From assembly GCA_014529385.2 (NCBI GenBank), contig CM043960.1, positions 78,283,910 through 78,347,909 of the forward strand: DNA of 64,000 nucleotides. Reading direction: 5' to 3'. Positions 12,612 through 24,899 of the stretch are shown piece after piece (the first letter of the stretch is position 1; each line of letters opens with the position of its first letter). The position numbers and the translations under genes are program-made. The notes beneath the pieces were generated by a model, which saw only the letters and a program-made list of their open reading frames with translations, was not told where the DNA came from and did not search any database. The DNA comes from Adiantum capillus-veneris. Its lineage: Eukaryota; Streptophyta; Polypodiopsida; Polypodiales; Pteridaceae.

Positions 12612-13260
12612 CTGTCAAAAATTGTTGACGTGTCAAGCCATCGAAGAATGGAGCCAACCTACAGATCTCGGCCAAGGGGCCTAAACCTTAGAAGAAGCAA
12701 CAAAAGAAGAAGTCGTCCTACCAACTTATGGGACCTCGTCCGATGGGGCCCAAGTGACATAAGCTGGACCCTCACACACACAAAAGATAGCGTAACCAGC
12801 TGATGACGTGGCAGAGCAGTATGGATTTCCGCAATTTGCGCAGGACTGCGGTGGACGTGGCAAAGAATACAGAATTCTGCAATTTGCGCTGATTGTGCTG
12901 ACGTGGTAGTTTGTACGAACTTCCATAAAACGCGTTGGCAGCTTTTTAGGTGCAACGCTTTTGGACCAAATGCTTTTGAGTTTACTGCTTTTCATGTAAC
13001 TGCTTTTGAGGCCAAGGGCCTTTAACACATGTGCAAAGGGCTCATTCTCTGACACGCTTCAGCACGGAGGTGCAGAGCGTGGAGTATCGGCATTGTACTG
13101 AGCTCAAGTGGCGCCAAGGTTTGGAGCAAATGCTCTCTTGGGTGGAACTTTGCCACTTTCTGTGTCGTCTATCTCTTTCCGTTTAGTCGTGATTTAAAGT
13201 GCTAAAAGTTTGTTCAGTCTGTTCTTTTCCGTGGCATGTGGTGTAAGTCTTGTGACACAT
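12612..13260. repeat. inverted LTR copy next to F 3' LTR
   Basis: Starting at 12612 (TGTCAAAAATTGTTGACGTG) the sequence is the diverged reverse complement of the LTR ending at 12609. It matches LTR blocks in reverse order: the blocks near 12270-12350 recur inverted near 12960-13050, and the CTTGGCGCC core and the start region recur inverted near 13110-13230. The last 30 bp (to CTTGTGACACAT, 13260) look like a direct LTR end that abuts the F polypurine tract. The result is a palindromic LTR pair. Confidence 0.55.
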
Positions 13261-14262
13261 ACCCCCCCTCTTGAAAGAGTTGTAATCACCCTTGATTACG
13301 CCTGCAAAACAGATAGAGGCCATAAACCAATTCAGTAGACACTGACTCTAAGTACCGACGCACTAGACCAACACAAATCCAGTTTTGCACAAAGACGACT
13401 CAGTCAGTGCACATTCACATCATATCAATCACATAGAAATTGATTCGTGTGTGAGAATCTGTTGCCTCAAGCACTATCGTGTGCAAGAATCGTTTTCGGG
13501 GATCCCAATCCATCACTAAGTTCATACTGAATAGAGTGGTCCAGTCATTCATTCCATTGGATCAGTCGTGATTCATGATTCGTTATCAGGTTCATTCGGG
13601 ACCTGTCATTGCTCCATCTCATTCTTAACTCTGCTCCTTTTTTCTAGAATTAACAGTTTCTTTCATAAAACATTAGTTTTATTCAAAATTTAAAATCATC
13701 TTTCAAAAAAGTCTTGTTTCTTAAATTCATAAAGCAAAATAATGCTAGTTCAAAAATCTGTTCTGGAACGAGTATTGCCTCTTCCTATTGTCCTTTCAAT
13801 CTGCCGGTCATCCTGATTCTTGTGCCCTTTTGGGGCACTGTGTAGCGATATGTCCTTGTTCTCCACATTCAAAACACTTTCCTGCTTTGAAATGTCCATC
13901 TCTTTGGTCTTCTGTGAGTGAAGGTCGTTTATCTCTTCGTCGGTTGTTTCTGCTATGACTCGTGGAAGGTTCATCTGATGGGTAAGTCAAGTTACCCGAA
14001 TGTATAGCAAATCTCCGCTTTGAGTGTCCCATCAACTGTTGTATAGACTCGGACTTCCTTTCGAGACAGTAGTCTTGAATTTCGTTGGGAAGTCCACAAC
14101 AAAATCGTTCAATCTGCTCCTTACAACTGATCTTCTTAAAGGATGAAACAGGTAGAAAAATTTCCGAGAATCTTTTACAATAAGAATCCAAAGATTTTAT
14201 CTTGACCATCCGAACATGGTTCTAGTCAGTAATCACGTCTCATTCGTATTCTTGTGCGAACC
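13261..14262 (-). pseudogene. gypsy F internal remnant: 3' end and gag zinc knuckle
   Basis: 13261-13270 is the polypurine tract next to the LTR (plus strand ACCCCCCC). 13270 to about 13775 matches the 3' internal regions of C and D, ending inside the chromodomain-proximal VPEQ-type coding sequence. It is then joined directly to gag, so protease, RT, RNase H and integrase are deleted. Gag reads leftward: FAQEYE..., VKIKSLDSYCKRFSEIFLPV, GLPNEIQDYCLERKSESIQQL and the CCHC knuckle CFECGEQGHIATQC (near 13840). The upstream part of gag is cut at 14262 by element D. F is therefore a deletion derivative with no enzymes of its own here. Confidence 0.75.
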
Positions 14263-14518
14263 TGTAAAAGACTTGGACACTCCAACAAGTCAAGAATCTA
14301 CCGCGACATCACAAATAAATACTTCAAAACGGTTCACACTTCACAATTGACTCGACACTGGCCAGACGGAGTTTCTTGCCTAGAGATATTAGCCCCAAAG
14401 ACTGGCGCCCTTTCGGTATTTCTTTTTGTATTAATCTGAGTTCAAAGTACAAGAGTGCGGGCAGGCGCTCACACTCAGACTCTGCTTCCGGATGCTCTGA
14501 GTTGTGAGAGGCCTACCT

Positions 14519-17500
14519 CAGAGTTACCCGGAACGCGGAACGGGAACGGCGACGGGCCTCCCTGCGGAACGGGGGAACGGGAATGGGCCCGGAACGGGAA
14601 CGGCGCGGAACGGCAGGCTAAAAAAACACCCAAATATTTTTTTTTTAGCGTTATGTGTTTGAATACAAGTAGTATTAGAGTCCTTTGACTCTAATAATAC
14701 CCACAAAAAACACGATTTGAAGACCATTTAACCTTATTATGACTTGATTGGGATGTGAGGCGCCCAGAGTACATAGCCAGATGAACCACAATGAGCAAAC
14801 ACAATGCCCATAGTACATACACAATGCTCTCAAATAATTGCAAGAGTAGTAGTTAGAGATAACACTTTGGAATTAATTATGGCTAACATAGTAACAAGCC
14901 TCAAGGGCCGCCAGCGGCCAAGGTGCTACAAAAAAACCAAAGGGGGACAAAGTTCAAACCATACTTCAGTGACCACAATACCAAAAGACTGAAGGTGACA
15001 AATACCATAAAGATGCTAGTAGCTACAAATGGCAAAGAGGGCAAGGCTCAAGCAGCCATACAAAAAGGTAAGGATAAATGGCAAAGACTCAAGACTCAAG
15101 AGCCACTAGCCTGAGAGGCCTCCCAATCCGTAGTAGCCGGCTGTAAATCATGCACATCCTCCCATTCCTCATCATCGAGGTCTAGGTCCGGCTCGATCTC
15201 AGCCACAGATGAAGTACCTGGTGTTGGTGGATGTGCATCTCCACCCGCCTGAGAAGCCTCTTGCTCCATCTCCCACTGTGTAAAAGGATCTGTCTGTTTG
15301 TTTGTACTCTTGCAAAGCATTTTCAAATTTGCGTTGACGAAGACAAGATCATTAGCCTTCTCCACTCCAAGCCGATTCCTCTTCTTGGAAGCAATGTGGC
15401 TAAAGGTACTCCACAATTGCTCCAAGCATGAGGTACTAACTGACTGGCTGAGAATACGGATCGCCAATCTCTGAAGCTCAGGGCCATCATAGCCATAGTC
15501 CTCCCACCAAAGCACTGAACCTATTTTCCTGCGATCAATTTGAGCATCTGGACTGCCAAATGACCCCCGCATCTCTCTGTACTGTCTCAGCTGACAATGC
15601 GTCGCCCATCTCTGTCTAGAACCATCTTGTTTAAGATCTCTGTAAATTGGTTCATGACTTCCCTATCTGTCTCTTGCCTTGCACCTTGGAACTCTGGATC
15701 CACCATGTACGCTACCCCGTGTAAAGGAGAGGCATATGAATTCCACCTCGAGTTGCAAAGCGCATGGATCTCCTCATATCGCTCTGCGTTCAGCTCAAGC
15801 TGTGCAAGCTGCTCAATCATGCGGTCCATTGCCTCATAAATCTTGCCAATGCAAGGATCCATGCCATCCAGAACTCGAAGCAAATGAACCACCGGTTTTA
15901 CCTATGCATCTAGACTCTTGAGCTCCTTCCAGAACTCAAGATCCTCTGCCTTATCCTTGCACAAAATCCCTGCAACTGTCTTTGCATAGGGGGAGGTGGT
16001 GAACTCATCATTGATGAAGACCTGTCGGACCGCATTTTGACATTCAGACAGCCTGCGCACAAGAAGAAAGTTGAATGCGAAGCGGGTATCTGAATACTTT
16101 AGAAGCACTTTGCCGCCCGACCTCTTGAGGTACTCACTCCGAACCAAGTTGTGATTGTTGATGAAAGTAACTATCTTCACTGCATCAGCAATGACTGGAG
16201 CAATCCAGTCTAGCTTGCCAATGTCTTTTAGAAGGTTGTTCAAGCAGTGTGCCATGCAAAAGCACACTGTCACATGCGGATAGTGGCCCTCTATGATAGC
16301 TGCTGCCGCCCTGTTTGATGCCTCCCCATTTGTGACAAAGGCCACCACGTGTTGCTCACCGATGGTTTCTATGGCCGCTGTCCACTCTGCAGAGAGGACA
16401 TCGGCGGACTTGCCACTCTCAGTGGCATCATGAGAGTGCACAAAGTACATCTCTCCACTGGAGTATGCGACGAGACCATGGATAGATCTCTTCCTTGTAT
16501 CGCTCCACCCATCGACAATGAGGGAAACGCCATGTTTTGCCCAAAGACGCTGAATGTTGAGGGTTGCTTGCTCCACGATAGCCTTCTCTCGATCGAGCAA
16601 GGTGGTTCAGAGAGCCTCTGAAGATGGCGGCACATAGCCGGTGCCATACTCTCCTATCAGTTGCACCATGACTTTCCAATACTCCGACCTATTTCGATCA
16701 AACATAGAAGAGGTTAGTATCAAAAAAGTGGAACCGTCGATAACGGAAGAAGTGAGAGAGAAGATTGATAAATCATAAAACAATGAACATACCTCGCTGC
16801 GACAAATGGGATATGGTCGTGATAGAAGAATCGGGCCACGGCCGCATCCACCTCTTCCTTCTTCTTTGGGTCCCAAGAGGTGGCAAGGGTCTTTTGGCGA
16901 CGAATTGGACCTTGTGAAGATGCACCAACACCTACACCGGGTAGAGAGGAAGAAGGGAAAATGAGGGTCTTTGGATCAATACCTTTGCGTGCCGGCTTGG
17001 CTTTATGGTTGAATTGCCGATCCTTTTCCTCGAGCTCCCTCCTCTTCTCGATGGTTACGTTGGCACAAAATTTCACCTCATGTCCCGACACTCGAAGAAA
17101 GTGTGCCCTCACTTTGTCATGCCCCCCTTTCTGTGTGTAAGAGCATAGCTTGCATCCCCATGCACGAGAACCTCCCGCCGCCGACAAGGTGCCCTCCGAG
17201 GTCACTTCATCCCACCACGACCATTCCTTCGCCTTTTGAGTGTTGCCCGCATGAACGGAGGGGGTTGAACGAGAAGAAGAGGCCATGGATTATCCGTGAA
17301 AGAGAGAGAGCTTGATCTTTGAGGATTTGAGAGAGAGAGATAGCTTGAGAGAGGGCTTGAGAGAGAGAGAGGCTTGATTCCGTTCTTGCTTGAGGCTTGA
17401 GCAATGAGAAGTTGAGATAGAGAGCTTGAGAGAGAGGCTTCACCTCTTGGAAGTTGAGACCGAGAGAGAGAGTTTGACCCTTGAGCCTTGAGGGTTAGCC

Positions 17501-17900
17501 CAAGAGAGAGAGAGGTTGAAACTTGAGAGCTAGAGGCTAGGCCCCTATGGCTTGAGACTCAAGAGTTGAGAGCAAGGGAGAGATGGCCCCCTTCAAACTT
17601 CTTTGATGCTTTGGTGAAGAATGGGGGAAGGGGGAATTTATATAGGGCTGTAAATGGCCGTTGGCTGCCCAAATTTCCCAAACAGCTACATTTTTAAAAG
17701 TTGGAAAACTGCCCGTTTCTGCCCGTTGCTGCGGTTCCGGCCTGTTCCGGCCCGTTCCGCCCCGTTCCAGCCGGTCCGTTCCGGTGATGGCCTGTCTGTC
17801 GGAACGGCAGTTCGTTCCGATGCGTTCCAGGGATTTTTGACCGGCCGGAACGCCGTTCCGGCGTTCCAAGCCCCCATATAGGCGTTCCCCGATAACTCTG
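14519..17900 (-). mobile_element. hAT transposon with TIRs and 8-bp TSD
   Basis: 3,382 bp flanked by the exact 8-bp duplication GCCTACCT (14511-14518 and 17901-17908), the hAT hallmark. The ends are inverted: CAGAGTTACCCGGAACG on the left against the complement of the right end, CAGAGTTATCGGGGAACG. Both subterminal regions are packed with GGAACG/CGTTCC words (about 14529-14620 and 17720-17885), likely transposase-binding repeats (inference). It carries one transposase pseudogene on the minus strand and sits inside the D LTR, so it is younger than D. Confidence 0.93.
15096..17286 (-). pseudogene. hAT transposase pseudogene
   Basis: This is the cut-and-paste DNA transposase of the surrounding element. 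The ATG is at 17286. The N-terminus has a BED-type zinc finger (WGCKLCSYTQKGGHDKVRAHF, then a further His and Cys). A 104-bp GT-AG intron (16689-16792) joins AAR to SEYWKVMVQLIGEYG. The DUF659-like core follows (VSLIVDGWSDTRKRSIHGLV, and AHCLNNLLKDIGKLDW), then the C-terminal dimerisation region (SVLWWEDYGYDG, STFSHIASKKRNRLG, NDLVFVNANLKML). It is broken by a TGA at 16607-16609 (where Arg CGA would fit), a TAG at 15902-15904 and a frameshift near 15575-15590. Length and domain order match full-length plant hAT transposases, so the element was autonomous before these mutations. Confidence 0.9.
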
Positions 17901-18253
17901 GCCTACCTGCTTATTTATAGATTACAAGGGATGCTAAAAGCAAAGCCCAAAAGCTGAAAATCAAAAGCTTTTAAAATAAAGCAAAAGCCTTCTACTTTTC
18001 ACCATCTGTGTGTGTGTGTGTGTGGAATAAAGCAAACAAAAGCTCTCTCTTTATTCAATTGCGTAGCATAAAGCAGCAAAAGTTGCCGTTGATCAGCCCG
18101 CCAAACACGGAAGTTCGTACAGTTGCCGAAAATCATGGGATCCCGTACGACAGTGCCACGTGTCAGCCCCGCCGAAAATCTGCAGCCACGTCAGCATTTT
18201 CTATCGGGGTGTCCTCTGCCGCCCAAGCATGACACGTCACCAATTTGTGACAT

Positions 18254-21200
18254 ACCCCCCTCTAAAAAGCATTGTAATCGCCCTTGATTACGCTTGCAAA
18301 ACAGACAGAAGCCATAAACTGTCTTATCAGACACTGGCTGTTAGTACCTACGCATTAGGAGCACACATCTAGTACATGTAACAATCGACAGTCACATCAC
18401 ACAACATCAAAGGACATCACATGACAAATCACATTCAACATTCATTCGGATCTTAGACCATGATTTATCGGCAATGCAGTTAGCAATTGCATCTAGATCC
18501 ACTCAGGACCTCATAGATGCCCGATTGACTAACCCCTATTGCAACCATGCCTATTCAAGATTATTCAGACCGAAATGATGCAGTCATTTCGTCTATCAGT
18601 TCCTGCACTTAAACAAGTCAAGAACAAGTCAGTTTCATATTTTCCCGTAATTCCATTTCATAAAGTCATCCAGCAGAATACTGTCAGCTCTCAATATCCG
18701 TGAAGCTCAAAGAGACATCAGTGACTCTAGTATTAAAAAATCGAGGCATTTGTTGACAAAGGAGCGGAGTAACTCCCCTCTTGTGCAAACTCATTGCACC
18801 AGATCTCCGGCCAAGCTGAATTTTGGGTTCCATTTGGAGTAGAACCAAAAGTTTCAAGGTAAAGATTCACATTCCGAGGAATATCTGCTAGGTCTTTCTC
18901 CTCCATTCGCTTCGGCATCCATTGCGAAGTAGGTCTTGAATTTAACCAAGAACCGTAAGTTCGCTTTACCTTCTTTCTTTCTTTCTATGCCAATTTCTGT
19001 TCTGGAACGAGTATCTGCTCGTGTTCGTCCAATTCGGGTTGCACATCTAGCTTCCCATCATCGGGCACATCGCCTTCAAAGGCTTTAAGAGACTCACATG
19101 AAAAACATTGTGAATCTCGCAAGTATTCTCGCAGCTTCAATCCAAAGGAGATATCATTTATCTTTTCGGAAAATCTGGAAAGGTCCACACTATGTCATGC
19201 TAAGTTTTCAAAGAAGCCGCTCCTTTCCCTTTTTTTTCTTTCTCAGGAGTGCCTTCCCATAATGTGAGAGCACTCGATCATTCTCCTTCAATTTCAAATC
19301 GCGACAATGGCGATCTGCTGCCTTTTTCTGTCTTTCCTGAAATTTCTGCAAAGCCTTCCGGACCAAGTCCCTCGTGAACTGGTCAGCTTCAAAGAAAAAT
19401 CTTATCTTTCGTGCTAAGGGAGGGTGGAACTTTCGTAGCAAATTCAAGAATCTCAAATGGCACCTTCCCCATCAATGAGTTAATCGTGTTTCACTGAATT
19501 AGTAATCTCTGATTGCCCGTCAGTCTATGGGTGGAACGAGAATTGCAACCGCATGCCTATGTTCTCCCAAATAGCCGTCCAAAACAAACTTGTGAACCTG
19601 GGGTCTTGTCGGAGACAATCGTCTCAGGCATGCCATGTAATCTGAAGACCTGGGCAATAAACAGTCGTGCCCACGCGGTGTTCTCGGGAGATGAAATCCA
19701 TTGCAATACTTTCCTTGGGGCGGGTGGGTATGGGTAAAAGGCTGTAACATTCCCTGTGCTTTATGCCTGTCAAACTTGACCTTCTGGCATACCAAGCAAC
19801 TGCGCACAATCTCGTCCACATCCTTCTTGAGTCTCGGCCAAAAGAAGTATCTCTCTACCCCTTTCAAGGTGGTAGCAATGCATCGGTGACCCGTAAAATG
19901 CGGACAGTGGCATTCGGTTAGAACCTTTTCCCCAACGGCTGTGTAACGCACAACATGGTATTCTTCATCAAGTAGGCATCCTGAATGGAATAGTCTGCTA
20001 CTATCTCCCCTTTATGTATTCAACTTAATACATCTGCAAAATTTGTTCTGTGGCGTACTGACCGACCATATCCTCGAAGTTCCTATGATGTATCGCGGAA
20101 ATAGCCAAAACCAACGGCTTTCGGGACAAAGTATTTGCCACCAATTTCTTCTGTCCCTGCACATGGATAATCCATAAGTAAACCGTACCGCATCTGCTTT
20201 TTCACAGCTGCTTCTGTGACAAGAAGTAGCGTAACTCCCATCAACTGTGAAAAATCGTAAAATTGGCTCCAAGTCGGTAATGTCGCGACTGAATAAGAGC
20301 ATGGATAGCCGCCAAAAGCTCTTTCTCACAAATCTGTGCTGTCAATTCCGGCCTTGAGAACAATCATCTCTCTTAGGCAATGACATTGGCCTTCTTGCAT
20401 CAAGACTGCATCCAGACTACGACCATAAGTATCACAATATACTTCAAACGACTTCTGCAAGTCCAACAAAGTCAAAACTGGTCCCGTAGTCAATTTCTCT
20501 TTCAAGGTTTGAAAGGCAGTCACCTTTGTGGGTCCCCACGAGAAAGGGACTCCTTTCTATGTCAAGATATGCAAAGGGGAAGCAACCTTTGCAAACTTTC
20601 GAATGAACCGCCTGTAGTACGAACACAATCCCAAGAAGCTTCTAACTTCCTGGACATTCTTCAAATCGGGCCAATCACGGATAGTCTCTATCTTGACTGG
20701 ATCCATATGCACTCCTGCTGATGACACAATGTGTCCCAAAAAGTGTATCTCTGGTAGGAAAAAAATTCACTTTTCTTTGCATTAATCACTAACTTGTGAT
20801 CTCGTAATGCGTGAAAGACTTGAAGCAGATGATCTCTATGTTCTGCCTCATCCTTGGAGAAAACAATGATGTCGTCAAAGAAAGTGCCAACAAATAGTCT
20901 ATACTCTCGAAAAATCCTTGCCATCATCTGGTTAAATGTCGCAGGAGCATTGGTTAAGCCAAACGGCATCACCAAAAACTCAAATAACCCAAAAGTTGTC
21001 CGAAAGGTTGTCTTTAGACGTCTTCTGGCGCGATTCGGATCTGATGATATCCACTCTTCAAATCAATCCTGCTAAAACACGAGGATCCCTGTAAGTTGTC
21101 GAGTATATCATCGATCCTAGGAATCGGAAATCTGTTCTTGATGGTGATTTTGTTGAGAGCTCTATAATCGATGCACATTCTCCAAGATCCGTCTTTCTTC

Positions 21201-21301
21201 AAAACCAACAACACTAGAGAGCAATATGGTGAAGTACTAGGCTGGACAAGACCCTTTTCCAAGAGGTCTTTCACTTGGTTCATAATCTCTTTGTTTTGGG
21301 C
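18254..21301 (-). pseudogene. gypsy D pol: RT, RNase H, integrase, chromodomain (broken)
   Basis: Minus-strand pol of a chromovirus, read from right to left. RT: 21014-21283 has [37 protein letters not shown] and [14 protein letters not shown], and 20688-20975 has VMPFGLTNAPATFNQMM and FFDDIIVFSKDEAEH with the catalytic DD. RNase H: 20326-20740, DPVKIETIRDWPDLKNVQEV to the KSFEVYCDTYGRSLDAVL region. Integrase: 19520-19951 has a HHCC-type zinc region (CLVCQKVKFDRHKAQG) and core fragments. The integrase C-terminus and chromodomain lie at 18733-19456. Frameshifts and stops separate nearly every domain. The RT N-terminus continues at 22789 after a solo-LTR insertion. Confidence 0.85.
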
Positions 21302-21306
21302 TCGGC

Positions 21307-22783
21307 TGTAACCAGCCCGTAGGGTGGTAGGCGTTGGCTTTCACCCGAAATTCTTTACTTTAGACACACACACAAAGCATTTTGCAAAGAGAACCTGCGA
21401 CGGGAATTAACACTTGAACACACACACGGCTCGGAAGCTAGAATGCTCCGAGCAGACGCCGACAACCTGTAGGCCCCAAAATTGGCGCCCCTTTCGGTAT
21501 TTCTTTATTCTTTAGGAGGGTAAATTACAAGGTAAGGTCCTGGGAATCCTTCACGTGTATCCACCTAGATACCATTTGATTTGGCCAAATTTCGGCAGCA
21601 TAACAGCCCCAAAACTTGCGCGAAACCAATTCCCCTGCTAGAACTCACTTGCACGGGCTTATACCCTCTGATTCCTGCCCAAAAACAGTAAATTCAGCGT
21701 GCTGTATTTACTGGTTTTGCCCCTGTTTTCAGCCCCAAACAGTCCCCTAGCTGTCCTCTGCCAATGGGGCACGATTCTCAAAGGTTCTGGCGTCCGTATG
21801 GCTGAAAAACAGTAAAATTACAGCGCATACACAGCGCTGATTTTGCACCTGTGTGGTGAGGTTATGACCCTCACCAGTGCCTGCTTTGGAGTAGCAGCTA
21901 GCTACCCCTGTTCCTGCTCAAGGAGGCTCTTGCCTCAGCACAAAAGCATGAACCCACACAGCTGTACATCAGTCAAATGAGGAGCCCTCTTGTGGGGCAT
22001 CACATAACTGCACGTAGGGGAGAGAGAGCAGTGTGTAGTGTGCAGGGCATCACTCCTAGCACCACACTGTACATGAGAGGGAAAGGAAGCACTCCATAGC
22101 TCTTATCCTGTGATAGATTGCATAATGAGGCCTTCCCAGCTTAAAAATTCAGCGCCCATTTTTCTGGAAGAGGCAAGTGCATAAAAATGTGACACTTGGC
22201 GCATTTACAAGCATTTTCCCGTTTCGGGTTCGTCGCTTAAAAATATCCCAACCGACGCGTCAGTTGACTTCGTGGCAGAGTTATAAAATGTTCCCCTAGT
22301 CATACCGGAGGTAATGACGCGAACACATTTCACGGCCCAAAATAGCAGTTCCCTAAATTTTAGGAGATGCTTCTGTTGGGCTTCCACTGGTCTTCTGACC
22401 ATCTATCCTCAATGGGACCGCATCCAAAAGTGCAATGTGGCCCAAGTATTGGATACTTTCAGTTGGTAGTCACACCTTGACTTTACGCCTTAATTGAGTT
22501 CACTTCCTAGTATCCACCAACTTGCTAAGTGCGACAGGGGGACCTTTATGATCTTGCTTTGAGCCTAGACATCCTCTTACCATATGAATTCCAGTGCCGA
22601 CCATTTCCCGTCTGCGGGTGAATCTACCATTCACATTGGCCATACAATGTCCGACCGTTTGCTACTTCAAAAAGAGGGTCTCAAAACAAATAAAATAAAC
22701 CCCATTGGAAAGAAACCAACAACCAAGGTTAGCAGTTGCCACATCTTTGTGACATGGTTAATAACTGCCACGTCCTCGTGACA
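21307..22783 (-). mobile_element. solo LTR, gypsy family 1, inside D RT
   Basis: A 1,477-bp LTR (TGTAACCAGCC ... CTCGTGACA) with exact 5-bp TSD TCGGC (21302-21306 and 22784-22788). It interrupts the D reverse transcriptase, whose reading resumes on both sides. It contains the shared core GGCGCCCCTTTCGG (21484-21497) and a diverged form of the family hairpin (21888-21908). Confidence 0.9.
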
Positions 22784-22788
22784 TCGGC

Positions 22789-23711
22789 TCACACGGTAAG
22801 GTAGCCGGTTCGGTGGTGTGCTTCCCGGTATCAAATCAATAGTATGATCTTCAGGATGAGCGGGTGGTAACTCGCCTCACAGGCCCTCTGAAAAGCAATC
22901 GGCATGAGTGTGGAGAAAAATCTTGGCGTTCTTTTGTTCAGGTCAAAACATATTCGACCTTCATCCATCGTTCAGTTCTCTCCCCAAAAAAAAAGTGAGT
23001 AAAGAAACTGAAGTTCATCAAGTACAGCCCTTCATTTGTCAAAGTCGCATTCTCGGCCCTGTAGTCAACCACGACGTTGTTCTTGTGGTACCAAGGGATT
23101 TCGAGTAGAACGTCACAACCTTCCAAGGCAATTACGTAAAACTCCGCTTGCCCTAAACACCCCAGTCATTGCAAACGAAGTTTGCCAATGCTCGGTGTAA
23201 TGGCAACATCCCGTGCGGGTGCCACTCGAAGTTCGAACTACCTCCGCCTGTGGCCTCAGCCTGTTCGGCGTAATTCCAAATCGAGCCACCAATTCAAGAA
23301 GTTGACCTTAGCTCCTTCGAAAGAGCTTCCTGATCTTTCCCTTTGCCCGACAAAGTTTGTACTTTTATTCATTTGATTCGGTTCATGCCCCACGCAATGT
23401 GGTACCCATTCTACTTTTTATCTGCCTTTTTTGCCACGTCCCTCAGCTGCTTTAGAACTTTCTGGCCTTTCTTCATCCTGTTCATTCGGTGCCTTTTTAG
23501 GGCTCTTCGTGGAGATATGCCTAGTTTCCCCGCATTCAAAGCACTTCCCCTCCTTTATGTAGAGAGCCCTCTCTTGAGGAGTAAGCTTGGGTCGTGCATC
23601 CTTCTTTTTTGTGTTGCTCTTTCTCTTTCTACTTTCATTTGTCGAAGTCTGTTTAGCTCTTAGTGTCACGATCTCATCGGTGGGGTAGGTCAAGGTGCTT
23701 GAGTGAATGGC
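22789..23711 (-). pseudogene. gypsy D RT start, protease and gag zinc knuckle (broken)
   Basis: This continues D to the right of the solo LTR. It encodes the RT lead-in (about 22789-22890), then the protease C-terminal part EGCDVLLEIPWYHKNNVVVD (22938-23126, usually LGIPW in relatives). Next comes gag: FAIHSSTLTYPTDE, a Lys-rich linker and a damaged zinc knuckle CFECGETRHISTKS (23418-23711), in which the last Cys is Ser and the Gly-His pair is altered. It stops at 23711 where element C has inserted. The rest of gag resumes at 30220. Confidence 0.8.
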
Positions 23712-23716
23712 AAAAC

Positions 23717-24267
23717 TGTAACAGACTTGGACACTCCAAGTCAAGAATCAACCGCGACAGCACCAAATAACCACTTCAAAACAATTCACAGATCACAACA
23801 GATTTGCACTGGCCCGGCGGAGTTCCGTGCATAGAGATATTGGCCCCAAAGACTGGCGCCCCTTTCGGTATTTCTTTTTATATTAATCAATCATCAAAGT
23901 ACAAGAGAGCGGTTAGGGTTTCACTCTCAGACTCTGCGTCCAGATGCTCTGAGAAGTGAGGCCCTCACCACTAATTTAAAGGTTACAAGGGATGCCCAAA
24001 AGGAGAGCCCCAAAAGCTTTCAAAATCAAAAGCATCAGTTCTCTCTCTCTCTTGAGAGTCTTTTCTCTTTTTTTTTATAAAAAAAGCAAAAGCAAAATTC
24101 GCGTCGCTCATCATTTTCCAAATTTTTTTTAAAAAAAAATTTAATAATCCGCCTCCGCGATTTCCGGAAATTAGGGTTTCTGGCAGAAATTAGGGTTTGC
24201 AGGAATTTTAGGGTTTCTGGCAGAAATTAGGGTTTTTGCTGTCCGCCACGTCATCACTTTGTGACAT
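23717..24267 (-). repeat. 3' LTR of element C
   Basis: 551 bp, plus-strand reading TGTAACAGACTTGG ... CACTTTGTGACAT. In sense orientation U3 lies at the right. It carries four TTAGGGTTT telo-box-like words at about 24171-24237 and a CCACGTCATCA word near the end. A TATAAAAAG-like box and the GAAATACCGAAAGGGG core lie at about 23851-23885 (sense strand). Confidence 0.9.
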
Positions 24268-24899
24268 ACCCCCCTCTTGAAAGCATTATAATCGACCGCG
24301 ATTACGCCTGCAAAACCGACAAAAGCCATAAACCGTCTTAGTAGACACTGACTGTTAGTACCTACGTACTAGGAACACACATCTAGCACATGTACAAAAT
24401 CGACAGTCACATCACACGACATCACAGGACATCACCAGACATTACAGGACATCACATGACATTCAACATTCATTCGGATCTTAGACCATGATTTATCGGC
24501 AATGTAGCTAGCAATCACATCTAGGTCCAATCGGGACCTCATCGATGTCCGATTGACTAACCCCTATTGCAACCATGTCTATTCGAGATCAATCAGACCA
24601 AAATGCTGCAGTCATTTCGGCTACCAGTTCCTGCACTCACAAGAAGTCAAGAACAAATCAATATCATAATCAGGAATTCCATTTCATAAAGTCATCCAGC
24701 AGAATACTGTCAGCTCTCAGTATCCCTGAAGCTCAAAGAGACATCAGTGACTTTAGTATCAAAATCGAGGCATCTGTTGACAAAGGAGCGGAGTAACTCC
24801 CCTCTTGTGCATCCCACTGCACCAGATCTTCGGCCAAGCTGAGTTTCTGGGTTCCGTTTGGAGTAGACTATGCTAAACCAAAACATCGAGGTAAAGTTT

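Larger units (their letters stand above)
14263..18253 (-). repeat. 3' LTR of gypsy element D, split by hAT
   Basis: LTR segments 14263-14518 (TGTAAAAGACTTGGACAC ...) and 17901-18253 (... CACCAATTTGTGACAT) join across the hAT insertion to about 601 bp. It is followed at 18254 by the polypurine tract (plus strand ACCCCCC) and D's internal region. The right part contains repeated CCACGTCA/CACGTGTCA words and a (GT)n tract at about 18006-18023. D has inserted in F's gag. Its own 5' LTR is missing from the window. Confidence 0.78.

Noticed and set aside
12257..13055. Two facing frames (plus and minus) with similar KALGLxxxYMKS protein
   Set aside because: They are the two arms of the inverted LTR pair, not related genes.
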